In this document: positions 11,183 through 21,865 of the stretch, in pieces
How positions within the stretch are numbered: the stretch's first letter is position 1
How the letters are laid out: every line of letters begins with the position of its first letter
Notes under the pieces: generated by a model
What the model was told of the DNA's origin: nothing
Databases searched by the model: none
The model's input: the letters and a program-made list of their open reading frames with translations, nothing else
Assembly: GCF_047675955.1 (NCBI RefSeq)
Contig: NC_132918.1
Coordinates: 85,327,139-85,391,138, forward strand
Direction: 5' to 3'
DNA: 64,000 nt
DNA from: Chlorocebus sabaeus
Lineage: Eukaryota; Chordata; Mammalia; Primates; Cercopithecidae
Position numbers and translations under genes: made by a program

Positions 11183-11316
11183 AAAGGGTTAGAAATGCCA
11201 AGCATGAGGTTCCACCTCAAACCGACTGAATCAGAAACTCATTAGGGAGGGATTTAGCAATCTGTGCTTTCACAAGTCTTAACAGCTGTTCTGATGCAAC
11301 TTAAGTTTGAGAACAA
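11183..11316 (+). mobile_element. MER5A hAT transposon fragment
   Basis: Typical MER5A blocks on the plus strand: GTTAGAAATGCCAAGCATGA, CTGAATCAGAAACTC, GCAATCTGTGCTTTCACAAG, and an end CAAGTTTGAGAAC. It abuts the MER20 copy head to tail. It is a non-autonomous DNA transposon with no coding capacity. Confidence 0.85.
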
Positions 11317-11460
11317 AATTGGTCTTATCTATTTCTCAGGCAAGTGTATCTCAGAGGACATAAGTTAGTATTGCTTAGTGTAGAGACCCATGGATTATCT
11401 ATACCAGAATCACTATTGTTGTATATTAAAGAAACATCTAAGGGTGCACCCTGGAACTTC

Positions 11461-11757
11461 TTTTTTTTTTTTTTGAGACGGAGTCTCGCTCTGTCGCCCA
11501 GGCTGGAGTGCAGTGGCTGGATCTCAGCTCACTACAAGCTCCGCCTCCCGGGTTTACGCCATTCTCCCGCCTCAGCCTCCCGAGTAGCTGGGACTACAGG
11601 CGCCCGCCACCTCGCCCGGCTAGTTTTTTGTATTTTTTTAGTAGAGACGGGGTTTCATCATGTTAGCCAGGATGGTCTCGATCTCCTGACCTCGTGATCC
11701 GCCCGTCTCGGCCTCCCAAAGTGCTGGGATTACAGGCTTGAGCCACCGCGCCCGGCC
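11461..11757 (-). mobile_element. AluY, Old World monkey (AluYR-like)
   Basis: A young full-length Alu on the minus strand with a T-run at 11461-11475. It is close to consensus, retains many CpGs, and carries GGATCTCAG, CACCTCGCCC, CCCGTCTCGG and GGCTTGAGCC, which differ from human AluY. The right-hand flank CCCTTGGAACTTC (11758-11770) and left-hand flank ACCCTGGAACTTC (11448-11460) form a target duplication. I recall these changes from macaque-lineage AluYR elements. Confidence 0.95.
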
Positions 11758-12016
11758 CCCTTGGAACTTCTTAATCAAAATTTTTTTAAGAGGATGAAGG
11801 TGAGAGTGTAGTGGAAAACAGGGGTCCAGAGTTCTACTTTTATTTTTTAAGTAAACAAACCCTGTGACTCTTGTATACACAGATATTTGAATACCACTGA
11901 CTGGTATGGAGTCCTCCGACTTTCTTTGTTTATATCACTAACATTCCCAATTCTAGTTTCATGTTTCCAAAACAAATTTTTGAAGATAAATTGGGTTCTG
12001 GTTTATACTTACCTAC

Positions 12017-12180
12017 AGCAGTGTTTCTCAGCTCTGGTAACATATTTGAACCACCTAGGGAGCTTTAAAAAGATATCAATGCCCAGTCACCATCCACAAC
12101 AATTAAGCCAGAATCTCTGGGAGTGGTGTTTTCTGATTCCCAGATGATTCTAATATGCAACTAGGTTTGGAAACCACTGG
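12017..12180. mobile_element. hAT-Charlie MITE (MER5/MER58-like)
   Basis: A 164-bp element begins CAGTGTTTCTCAG and ends GGTTTGGAAACCACTG, giving imperfect terminal inverted repeats. The interior has CACCTAGGGAGCTTTAAAAA and CCAGATGATTCTAATATGCA, common to short hAT-Charlie elements. The exact family is not resolved. Confidence 0.7.
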
Positions 12181-12689
12181 CCTATGGGAGAAAATGCACT
12201 AGTCTTATCGATTCTAACGTTCCAGTCAGTTTAATGTCTATGTTCCTCATTACACATTTAAAAATTAATATTCTGGTTCAAATTTCATACTCTTTTTTTG
12301 TGTCTCTTAAATCCATTCAAGTTCTGTGGGTCCTAAGCTAACTAGTTCTGAGTACCACAGATAAATATCAGATCCTGGAGTACAGTTGTATAATTGGGAT
12401 ATTCTCCTCCTCCACACCCCGGATGCTGGTCTTTCCTTTATTCTGTCTACTCTCTCTTGTAGCATACTCAAAATCCAACTAGTTTTCAGGGCTTTCTTCA
12501 ATTAATTATTAATATTATATAGAAATGACTGCGAATGTCTATCAGGAAAAATAGAGGAACTTCGATGTTAACATATTCAGGCCTTTAGGTCTAACTTCCA
12601 GTTCATAGGGAATATGGAACATAGAGAAAAAAATTAAGCACCCATAAGCAAGGACTCAGACTAATCTATAAGGTGGACATTTTATAGAA
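12181..12689. other. Unassigned AT-rich spacer
   Basis: No coding frame, repeat or RNA signature was recognised between a hAT MITE and a faint L1M tail. Confidence 0.5.
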
Positions 12690-13195
12690 TAATTTGCCTG
12701 TCTCTTCAAGAAGTCATTATTACGAAAAAAAAATAATACATGAAATAATACGTTATGGCATTAAAAGGGAGAATGTTTTAAATTAAAAGAGATTTCAGAG
12801 ATATAACAATGAGGGGCAATATATGGACCTTGATTAGATCCCAGTTGAATAAACCAGTCTAAAATGAACTAATTACAGTGATAGAATTTGAACACAGTTT
12901 AGGTATTAGATGATGTTAAGGATCCATATACATTTTTTAAGGTGTGGTAACAGTATTCTGGTTAGATAAGGGAAATATCTTTATTTTTAAAAAACTGCAT
13001 AACAAGGACAAAACAGAATGCGATCTGTAATTTACTTCAAGTTACTTTAGTTAAAAAATAGATGATGCAGATATACCAAAGTATTAGCAATTGTTCCATC
13101 TAAATTATGGTCATAAGTGCTTGTCACATTGTTCTCTTTTTTCTTTTGCTTGAAATTTTTAATAGTAAAAAATAGAATAGTAAGAAGAAAAATAA
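12690..13195 (+). mobile_element. Possible ancient L1M 3'UTR
   Basis: The order of blocks, GATGATGTTAAGGATCC, AGGTGTGGTAACAGTATTCT, AATATCTTTATTTTTAA and a closing GCTTGAAATTTTTAATAGTA, resembles the 3' end of old L1MD/L1ME elements on the plus strand. Divergence is high and the assignment rests on memory of that consensus. Confidence 0.4.
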
Positions 13196-13364
13196 AGTGA
13201 ATACACGAAGGCGGATTGTTTAGTGGAGAAACCTCTGCAATGGAAATAAAACCACATGAGCTTGGATTTGGCTCTCAATCATCCCCTCTGAAGGCCTCAG
13301 CTGCCTCATATACCAAATGAGGGGTGAGAATAAGGTTGTTCTTGCTGTAAGCCTGTGGTGATTG

Positions 13365-13525
13365 TCTTTATCCACAATTTTATTAGCTCATATTACAGAT
13401 GAGAAAACTGATGCACGGAGATGATAGACCACTCAGCTGGTGTGACAGAGCTGAAACTTGAACTAGGAACCCTAACTCCAGAGTCTGCCCTCTTATGCCA
13501 CATCGTCACTCAACAATTACAGCAC
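13365..13525 (-). mobile_element. MIR SINE
   Basis: Reverse complement of the MIR core and 3' part: ATTACAGATGAGAAAACTGA, then GACAGAGCTGAAACTTGAAC and CTCCAGAGTCTGCCCTCTTA. MIR is an ancient tRNA-derived SINE. A fainter patch at 13255-13335 may be a second, oppositely oriented MIR fragment. Confidence 0.8.
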
Positions 13526-13726
13526 CTGCCAATTCTAAGAGCAAACTATTGCGCCCAAATTTGATTTAGGACATCTCTGGGTGATGGTAAAAGTGCATGA
13601 ATAAGTTTTTTGGAAAATATTTTTATTGCTCATATTTCAATAATGAATATGTTAGCATTTTTCTTTGAAGTTTGTGGAGGACTAGAATCCTGCGGCCAAA
13701 AGTAGCAAGCCTGAGAACAAATTTCC

Positions 13727-13945
13727 TTTTTAAAAAAATATCTATTTCAGTAGTTTTTGGAGTACAGGTGGTTATTGGTTACATAAACAAGTTATTTAGT
13801 GGTGATTTCTGAGATTTTAGTGCATCTAACAGCTGAGCATTGTACACTACCAGATATGTAACCTTTTGTCCCTCATCCCCCTCCTATTCTTTCCTCCATC
13901 CCAGTCCCCAAAGTCCATTACATTGTTTTTATGCCTTTGCATCAT
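13727..13945 (-). mobile_element. LINE-1 3'UTR fragment
   Basis: About 220 bp of L1 3'UTR on the minus strand, with GAGTACAGGTGGTTATTGG and a C/T-rich block at 13870-13910 like that of the L1 at 5405-6930. It is strongly 5'-truncated. No clear target duplication. Confidence 0.85.
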
Positions 13946-14122
13946 TTCTTATGTGAAATTCTTCAGAGTAGAAAACACTCAGGGTGCAGTCATGTCTGAA
14001 ATATGAAAAAACTTAACACTTTGTTTTATTGCAGACAGTGATATAAAGAAGGATACAGTTCTCTTAGAACCATTGTTCTTCACCAGGGAATCAAGAACAG
14101 GTTACTATAAAGTTCTCAAGGT

Positions 14123-14519
14123 GGCGGGATGCGGTGGCTCACGCCTGTAATCCCAGCACTTTGGGAGGCCGAGGTGGGCGAATCACAAGTTCAGGAGTTT
14201 GAGACCAGCCTGACCAACATGGTGAAACCCCATCTATACTAAAAATACAAAAATTAGCTGGGTGTGGTGGTACATGCTTGTACTCCCAGATACTCAGGAG
14301 GCTGAGGCATGAGAATCATTTGAACCCGGGAGCGGAGGTTGCAGTGAGCTGGATCACGCCACTGCACTTCAGGCTGGAGTGCTGTAATCCCAGCTACTCA
14401 GGAGACTGAGGCACGAGAATCACTTGAACCCGGGAGGCAGAGGTTGCAGTGAGCCAGATCACGCCACTGCACTCTAGTCTGGATGACAGAGCGAGACTCT
14501 CTCCCAGAAAAAAGAAGAT
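14123..14519 (+). mobile_element. Alu with duplicated right arm segment
   Basis: An Alu on the plus strand that is about 100 bp too long. The right-arm segment from CTTGTACTCCCAGATACTC to the CTTCAGGCTGG end (14277-14377) is followed by a second version at 14383-14483 (CTGTAATCCCAGCTACTCAG to CTAGTCTGG). The whole element is flanked by AAAGTTCTCAAGGT (14109-14122) and AAAATTCTCAAGGT (14520-14533), so it is one insertion with an internal duplication, not two Alus side by side. Confidence 0.92.
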
Positions 14520-14649
14520 AAAATTCTCAAGGTATATAGAAGCTTCCTCAGGAGGTAGAAAAGCGCGCTATAAAAGACTCGATGTCATTTATTGGAGCCA
14601 ATCCTCACTAAGCACCTCCTGGGTGTCAGCTCTGTGTGGGGGGTCTGCA

Positions 14650-15830
14650 AAATACATACTTATTGGCTATCCACTGTGTGTCAGGCACTCTTGTCAGCAC
14701 GGGAGCATTTTATAGTCACTGAGGTGGTGATCAAAATAGAATCCCTCTCCTCTCACAGTTTAGTTTATAATGGGAGACATGGTCTGTACATGTGTAGATA
14801 TGTAAGTAAATCAGAAACACGTTAGCTACTGAGAAGTGCTATTTTTACAAAACTGGAGAAATATGAAAAAGCCTGGGGGAGGCTCTTTTAGGGGGTGGTC
14901 AGTTAAGGTTAATTTAAGAAGATGGTATTTTACTCGAGCCCTGAAGAAGAGGACATCGGTAATACATGGAAACATCAAAAGATCCTGACTGCTTACTATG
15001 TGCCAGACTTGTGGGCTCCCTACTTTTATTAGCTAATTTAAGCTTTCCTGCAATGCTATGATGGAGGTACTATTATTTATTGTTTCCACATTACGGGTGA
15101 GAAAACTGAAGCACAGAAACAGCAGACCATTCCCCAGGTATGATGGAGCTTAGACCTGAACTTAGAAGCCTAGCTCCAGAACCCGCCCTGTTATGCCGTA
15201 TCATCACTCAGCAATCTAGGGTAGCAGTATATTCCAGAAGAAGAAATAGAAATTGCAAAGGCTTTAGTGCAGAAAGGCACCTGGTGCATTCGAAAGACCA
15301 AAAGAAGGATAATGCGGCCTTTCAAGGAAGGAGTGGAAGCAGGAAAGGTAGGCGGGATCCTGATTATGCCAGGGCTGTGTGAGATTTTATTTGAGGATTT
15401 TAAGCAAAGGAGTTGTATTATCTGGTTTCCAGTTTCAGATGATCACTGTGCTGTACAAAAGATGGATTTGAGGGGGCAAAACTGAGGCAAAGAGATCCAT
15501 TATGATGTTGCTGTCATAAAATAGGCAAGAACTCAAAGTGATTTGGATTAAGGTTGTAGTGGTGATGTGGTAAGACATAGTTGGATTAGGATTTAGTTTT
15601 AAAGGAGACATTCTGATGTGTTGGATGTGAGATGTGAGGGTAGGAGAGAAATCAAGAATAACTCCTAGGATCTTGGCCTGAGCAACAGGGTGGGTGGGTG
15701 GCATTTACTGAGATAAAGAAGCCTTAGGAAGAAGTAGCGTTGAAGGAGAAGGAAGAAAGGGAGGAATCAATAATTCTATTTTAGCTATGTTAAGTTTGAG
15801 TTGCTTGTTATACGTCAGAGTCTAGGTTTT
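14650..15830 (-). mobile_element. L2 LINE with a MIR inside
   Basis: An ancient L2 (CR1-clade LINE) on the minus strand, in two blocks around a MIR at 14985-15215. The left block is the 3' region. The right block reaches into the reverse transcriptase region: the minus-strand frame at 15435-15704 still reads HPVAQAKILGVILDF, matching the conserved L2 RT C-terminal part. It is far too decayed to act. Confidence 0.85.
14985..15215 (-). mobile_element. MIR SINE nested in L2
   Basis: Reverse-complement MIR: TGCTTACTATGTGCCAGACT, ACGGGTGAGAAAACTGAAGC, and CTAGCTCCAGAACCCGCCCT. It sits between two collinear L2 blocks, so it was probably inserted into the L2, placing it later than that L2 copy. Confidence 0.85.
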
Positions 15831-16560
15831 AAATTTAGAAAAAGTTGCTTGGTTTAGCAAAGGAAAAGATGAAAATAAACATTTTGCTGAGCATAATTTC
15901 TTCTGAAATAAATTCAGGTTGGACAGTCAAAAGAAATATATGTGGCCCCTTGGCCACATATGGAGTAAGTTCATTAGTCTAGATCAAAAGCTGTAAACAG
16001 GTGGTTCCAGAGTATGTTTTCTTTAGACTTTAAAATGTTTTAAAAATTAGGATATTTCATATAAAAATGCTTTTGGCTTCTCTTAAATAATAGGAAGGCT
16101 AGGTAATATTGGGCCAGCATTTTCGCTCTCTGGTCTTTATAGGCGTTCGAGTTCATAGCACAAAAACTAGATTCCAGTCTTCAGTTTGCCACTTATGATT
16201 TTTTGGTATTTTTCTATCATTTAATTTCTCTGAGCCTCAGGTACTCAGTCATAAACCGTGGGATGTGACGAGCTCACAGTGTCTCACATTAAATAATGGA
16301 TATAAAAGCATCTCTTATATCGGTAATGTGTTCTAAAAGTGTAAAACATTATTTTCTTCTTAACAGTGAAAGTTCAGATTATTGATTAATAACTGCAAAA
16401 TCAGTGTGGGAAATACCTAAATTTAATTATTGGAACAATTATCAAATTACCCCTAAAATATAGTCTAATTTAAAATAAAAGGGATAAAAGAGAACTGGAA
16501 AGGAATTGGTGCATCAAATTGAGGAAAATAAATTCTCTGAGGAAAGATATACACACAAAA
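15831..16560. other. Unassigned sequence
   Basis: AT-rich sequence between L2 and an Alu. A small imperfect palindrome, TATGTGGCCCCTTGGCCACATA (split over 15939-15960), is the only structure noticed. No repeat family or frame recognised. Confidence 0.5.
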
Positions 16561-16572
16561 TACTGATAATTT

Positions 16573-16880
16573 TTTATTTTATTTTATTTTATTTATTTTT
16601 GAGACGGAGTTTTGCTCTTGTTGCCCAGGCTGGAGTGCAATGGCACAATCTCAGCTCACTGTAACCTCCTTCTCCTGAGTTCAAGTGATTCTCCTGCCTT
16701 AGCCTCCCATCTGGGATTATAGGTGCCCGGCACCATGCCTGACTAATTTTGTATTTTTAGTAGAGACAGGGTTTCTCCATGTTGGTCAAGGTGGTCTCGA
16801 ACTCCTGGCCTCACGTGATTCGCCTGCCTTGGCCTCCCAAAGTGCTGGGATTACAGGCATGGGCCACCGTGCCCAGCCAG
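16573..16880 (-). mobile_element. Alu (AluS-like)
   Basis: A full-length Alu on the minus strand whose A-tail became a TTTTA-type repeat (16573-16601). Flanks TACTGATAATTT (16561-16572) and TACTGAGAATTT (16881-16892) are a target duplication with one difference. Several CpG-type decays mark it as older than the AluY copies. Confidence 0.95.
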
Positions 16881-17039
16881 TACTGAGAATTTAAAACATC
16901 TGAGTGGGGCAAAGACCAAAGGGCAGAATGGAAGAAAAACGGCAAAGAAACCGGAGTTAGAAACCACAGATTCTTGCCCCAGCTTCATAGCTTCTTATCT
17001 GTGTGAATTTATGAATCATGATCATAGAAGTGAATATTT

Positions 17040-17175
17040 CAGTGCTTCACATATATCATTTCACTTAGCACCACAATCCTATAAGGTAGATAGTGCTAGC
17101 ACCCCCATTTTACAGATGGAGAAATTGAGGCACAGACTAGTTAAGTAATCTGCATGCAGTTATGCAGCTAGTGAG
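17040..17175 (-). mobile_element. MIR SINE
   Basis: Reverse-complement MIR with CCCCCATTTTACAGATGGAG, AAATTGAGGCACAGACTAG and TATGCAGCTAGTGAG. It is a fragment of the core and 3' part. Confidence 0.8.
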
Positions 17176-17679
17176 TATGGTAAGTCATCTCAATTCTCAG
17201 TTTCTTGAAATAAAATGTGAAAAAATATAAATTTATTTTATAAAGATGTTTTTAAAGGACTATAGTGATAGATGGAACCTATTATAAATGCCAAGAATGA
17301 AACTTATTCTTATCTACTTTATATAGAATGCCTATAATAACCTAGAGGCCATACCCGTGTGTCTCATCAAAGTTTGATTTCCAATGAAAGTATACACACA
17401 GATACCAAGCTGTTTATAGTTTAATTTAACTTTGTTAACATACGCATCCACCTGACATGTGTGTGTGTATTCCAATATTATTTCGCAGGTATCTTTAGCT
17501 AATGTCACCTTCGTCTATGCGTAGTGCAAAACCACACAATGAAGCACTTTCTGTGTCCGTAGTTATTGAGGCTTCAGAATATGTTGGTAACAAGTAGATC
17601 CCATCTCTTCAACCTCCCCAGCATTCCTTTAATGCTAATATATCCAATTTTTGACAATCAGTAAGTAAAACACAAAGTT

Positions 17680-17845
17680 GTAAGATAATTGATCTGAGTT
17701 CTAACACCTGCTCTGCCACTAACACTTTGACTGAACTTTGGAAAGTCAATATCCCTCTCTGAGTTTTACTTCTTTCATCTATAAAATTATTGGGCCTAGT
17801 GACCTCCAGGTTCCCCTTCTGCTCTTATACTCTGGAGTTTTATGA
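17680..17845 (+). mobile_element. MIR SINE
   Basis: MIR in sense orientation: CTGCTCTGCCACTAACACTT, then GAAAGTCAATATCCCTCTCT and CTTTCATCTATAAAATTATT. The 3' half ends near 17845. Confidence 0.75.
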
Positions 17846-17994
17846 AATCTAGCTATAAAACGAATAGTGTCCTTTCATTGTTATTAGCGAAATATTAGTT
17901 GAACTCTCCATTAAAAATAAACGAGTCTTTACAAGTTTCCAACAGAACTAACAGGACAAAAACGAACCACAGGTTACTCATTCTTATTCCTGAA

Positions 17995-18320
17995 GTTGAC
18001 ATGGTTTATGCCTGAATGCAGGCCTTATGTGCTTTACGGGCTCCCGAGTGCTGCACTCCAGTTGCTGAACTGAATGCTAATCAGTGACTCCGGCTGTGCA
18101 GGGTGAGCCTTGTCTGATTACATCAGCAGGGTGGGCTGGGATGCTCGATTCAGTTCAGAGTAGTTATTCAGCAGTTCAGTGACACAGAGAAGGTCATGGA
18201 CTTCAAAGAGAATGCTGAATGCAGAGATGAAGGCCTGTGCAGAATGGCCCGGTTAATGATCACACTTCATAATTTCACGGTGTGCTGATTCTCCCAGACA
18301 CTGTGCTCAGTCTGACTTTT
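17995..18320. other. Unique GC-richer island, possible conserved noncoding element
   Basis: About 320 bp with visibly higher GC than its flanks and no transposon signature. It holds GAATGCTAATCAG (homeodomain-like), AGTGACTC (AP-1 half-like) and CTTCAAAG (TCF/LEF-like, 18212-18219). There is no sustained open frame. Whether it is conserved cannot be seen from one sequence. Confidence 0.3.
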
Positions 18321-18489
18321 GCTGGTTTGGCTGAAGAATCAGGAGTCTTCACTCCAACATCCCTCCCTTGATTTCTCAGCAGGTTTAACTGAATATCTTT
18401 CTTTCTGTAATTTTTTTCTTATGCACGAGAACTTAGTAATACATAATCTTTATCCCTTTGTAGGACCTTGTTCCATGATTTTTCAAGGG

Positions 18490-18668
18490 TTTTTCACATC
18501 CTTTATTCCATTTAGCAGCTACTCAGCCTGTGAGGTACACAGGACATACATGATGACTTAGGCCTCAGAGATGAAAAAACATCAGAGAGGGGAGAGCTTG
18601 GCCTGAAACGCATGGCTAGGAAGTGACACCTTTACCCCCAACCAGTGTTCTTTCTGCCCTGCCGTAAC
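18490..18668 (-). mobile_element. MIR SINE
   Basis: Reverse-complement MIR: TTCCATTTAGCAGCTACTCA, GATGAAAAAACATCAGAGAG and GGCTAGGAAGTGACACC. It is diverged, and the call rests on the order of blocks. Confidence 0.65.
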
Positions 18669-19017
18669 CCATCAACCTGACAGTGGGGAAAATATTTTTA
18701 AGGCTTTGCATCTTTTATGTACTCTGGAGGAAGGGGTATAATTTCTGCTTTTAAAAAATGGATTTAATAATGTTTAATAATGACCATTTCTTGCTCCCTT
18801 GTGTTATGCATAAGGTAGGTACTATGCTAGTGCCCATCTAGTTTCATTTTATATACAGTGGGTTTCGCTGTTCTATAGAAGACTGGAAGTTTCTCACAGG
18901 CCTCTTGAGACCATCACTGTGGTTAGGGGAAGAGGGATGAATAAGTCAGACTATAGACATCATCCCTGCTCCAGCTGGAATATCTCTACCTTCATCTGTT
19001 TTACATATTGAATTTTT
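18669..19017. other. Unassigned spacer
   Basis: Nothing recognised beyond short A/T-rich runs, apart from a possible further MIR/L2 scrap near 18790-18845. Confidence 0.4.
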
Positions 19018-19029
19018 TCATTATATTGT

Positions 19030-19378
19030 TCTGTTGCTGTTTTTTTTTGTGTGTGTGTGTTTTTTGTTTTTTTTTTTGTTTTTTTTTTTTTAGAGATGGA
19101 GTGTCACTCTGTCACCAGACTGAAGTACAATGTTTGATCATAACTCACTGCAGCCTTGAGCTCCTGGGCTCAAGTGATCCTCCTACCTGACCCTCCCAAG
19201 TAGCTAAGATTACAGATGTGCATCACCACATATGGCTAATGTTTATTTTAAATTATTTTATAGAGATGAGGGGGTCTCACAATATTGTCCAGGTTAGTCT
19301 CAAACTCCTGGCCTCAAGCAATCCTGCCTCAGCCTTCTCAGCTGCAGGAACTACAGGCACGAGCCACCACACTCAGCC
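19030..19378 (-). mobile_element. Alu (AluJ-like) with long T/TG tail
   Basis: An old Alu on the minus strand. The tail region (19038-19092) is T-rich with a TG run. Right-arm text AGCCTTGAGCTCCTGGGCTC is typical of AluJ. The target duplication TCATTATATTGT is exact at 19018-19029 and 19379-19390, notable for such an old subfamily. Confidence 0.93.
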
Positions 19379-19489
19379 TCATTATATTGTGAACAAAGGA
19401 ATCTCTAGCCAAAATGTTTGAAAATGACAGAATTATCATGTTCTTTTCAAAAGGGAAGATACTGAATTACAGCCATAAGCTCTAAAGAG

Positions 19490-20150
19490 ATGACAGGAAA
19501 GGGCACTAAACTTTGCAATCAGGCAGGCCTGTGAGAAGACCACAGCTCCCTGGCTATGAATGAACTTGTGAACCCTCTCTGAGCCCTGGTTTCCTCTGCT
19601 GAGAAGTGACAATAATAATACTTTCTGTTTTAGTTTGCTAGAGCTTCCATAACAAAGTACCACAAACCAAGTGACTTAAACAACAGGAATTTATTGTACC
19701 ACAGTTTTGGAGGCTGAAAGTCCACAATCTAGGTGTTGGCAGGATTGGTTCTTCCTTAGAGCCGTGAGGGAGGAACCCGTTGCAGGTCATTCTCCTTGGC
19801 TTGTAGATGACTATCTTCTCCCTGTGTCAATTTACAGTATCCTCCCTCTATGTATGTCTTTCTCATTATCCACATTTCCCTTTTATATGAGAACACTGGT
19901 CATGTTGGATTGAATCCACCCTACTCTGGTCTGACCTCATCTTAACTAACTACATCGGCAACAACTCCATGTCCAAACAAGCTCACATTCTGAGCTGCTG
20001 CGGGATAGGACTTCAAGATATGAATTTTGGAGGAACACAGTTTCACTCATAACATCTTCTGTATAGGATAAGGATTAGATGAGATTATATACTTAAAGCA
20101 TATTATGGATTATCTAAGATACAACAGGTATTTAACAAACATGAGTTTCC
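19490..20150 (+). mobile_element. MIR SINE split by an MLT1 LTR
   Basis: A MIR in sense orientation in two pieces. 19490-19623 has CTCTCTGAGCCCTGGTTTCC and a GACAATAATAATAC end, and 20055-20150 continues with GATTAGATGAGATTATATAC and ACAACAGGTATTTAACAAAC. The pieces rejoin across the LTR at 19625-20053, so the LTR was inserted into an existing MIR. Confidence 0.75.
19625..20053 (-). repeat. MLT1 LTR (MLT1C-like)
   Basis: The plus strand reads TTTAGTTTGCTAGAGCTTCC, AAAGTACCACAAACCAAGTG, GAATTTATTGTACCACAG, and ends GATATGAATTTTGG then TCACTCATAAC, the reverse complement of an MLT1C-type LTR. It is a solo LTR of the non-autonomous MaLR group. Confidence 0.85.
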
Positions 20151-20159
20151 TTGACTTTC

Positions 20160-21739
20160 TACAATGCAATCCCTATTGCTAACTTTCCTTTTCAAACATT
20201 CATTTCTTCCTCTCTTTGCTGTGATCTTTTCTAACTGTATCTTTCCCTATAGCCTTCTATTATGATTTTTGGAGTTCTCACCTCTTCTGCCTATTTCCAG
20301 GGGAATTTCCACAACTTGGGATGAGGTTATGTCACCCTGAGCTGCACCTTTCATGGGAGACCATCCTTGAAATGAGCACTTGTCTGATATTTTGAGATCA
20401 TTTTCGTCCTCTCTCTCTAAGCTAAGGTTGACTGATTTGGCCTCTAGTACTGCTTTGTCTGAGGGAGGCCCTGCTGGCTAGAATAATAGTTGTGAATTCA
20501 TGAAGTTTGGCCACAGGGAAAAACTTCTGAAAAAAATTTCCCAGAGAGGTAATACCAGAATTTTCTGAGAAAAGTTTATAAACATGTCTGAGCATGAGGG
20601 GGTGGTTTGAGCAGCAGATGCCAGATTCCAAAGAAAGAACAGTTCTGGTGGAACAAAAGTTCACTGGGGCAAATAAAGGAAATACAACTGCATTTCTTTT
20701 CTATTCAATGTTGTCTAAAACCAACATGTCAGAAGTACCTCCAACCAGTCTTTGGTTATTCACTCCTCGCTTGAAATGTGGCTAACTCCAGCAATCAATC
20801 TGGCATATTATTTACCGAGAGAATTGCCTTAAAGTGGCACACTTCAAAACTTCTGTAGGTAGTTACAGGTACCACTGTCTTCTAAAGAGCGAAATAAAAA
20901 AGTTAGAGGGCAAAGACTGGGCAGCTCCCAGGCCTGCGTCTGATTTACGGAATACACGTAGAATGGCCAGAAAGAAGCATAACATTACAGGGGGTGGAAT
21001 TGCTTTTTGCTTTTAATGCATGCAGGGAGCCTCAGGACAGAGAGAAGGAAACTGATGCTGAGGCAGATGCATTTTCGAGATGAGACACACACTGAGATAA
21101 GAATTTCCTGAATGAATGCTCAGGTTGCTGTTTGAGAAAGCTGAATCACTGGATTGGGAAGCCTGTCCCTAGGATCTTGAGATCTGTATGCCTAGATCAC
21201 TGGATGTCTGTAGGTGGGAGTGTATGCTTTGGAAAGGCAAAGGAGCACTTAGATGAAGGGATTGAGTGGGTGGAGTTGAGGTTGGAAGCTAATCTCTTTA
21301 TGCAGGTGTGTGAGTGTGTATGTGTGCGTGAGTGTGCTGACCTGGGCTTGGCTAGCTCAGCTGTTGTTTTGGAAGGCAGAACAACAGCTCTAAATTCCCC
21401 AGGGTATCATCAGCCAGTGTTCCAGCTCTACAATGGTGGTGGTCTTGGGAATCACAGCAGACCACCCACAAAGAAAATAAATGAACACAACATCTAGCCC
21501 TTCAAGCAGGTTTTGCACTTATAATCTCAAAACATTCAGAAGCAGGAAATATTTTACAGTTTGTTGTCATGAAGCCCTTAGAACAGGCATCAGTGTTCTG
21601 AAAGAAGTAAAGCTAAACCTACCTGAGGCATAATAGTATCAATAGTGTATGACAGTAACAATAGTAATTTATACTTTTTATCCTTCTTTGAAGAAGTTTT
21701 TCCCACGGAGGTTTCTTGAAGACGAAAATGCCCTTGGTT
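20160..21739. other. Unassigned 1.6-kb stretch
   Basis: No repeat family was recognised with confidence. Short open frames exist on both strands (the longest 121 codons at 21132-21497, plus) but none shows a known domain. A TG-rich run lies at 21305-21342. Confidence 0.45.
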
Positions 21740-21865
21740 TGGAGTGACTTAAATTACTGTTTTGACTCTGGCATTAACTCTATCATTTTGTACAATTACC
21801 TTTACTTCTGGAGTCATATTTTCTCATCAGTAAAAATGAGGATGAGATGAATACTGTCTACGCAT
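21740..21865 (+). mobile_element. Possible MIR fragment
   Basis: A MIR-like order of blocks on the plus strand: GACTCTGGCATTAACTCTAT, TCATATTTTCTCATCAGTAA, then AAATGAGGATGAGATGAATA. It is strongly diverged. Confidence 0.5.

Noticed and set aside
11344..11697. 117-codon plus-strand frame
   Set aside because: Its second half is the antisense translation of AluY, which often gives open frames of this type.
21132..21497. 121-codon plus-strand frame
   Set aside because: It includes a TG-repeat (Cys/Val run) and no known motif; a chance frame is more likely.
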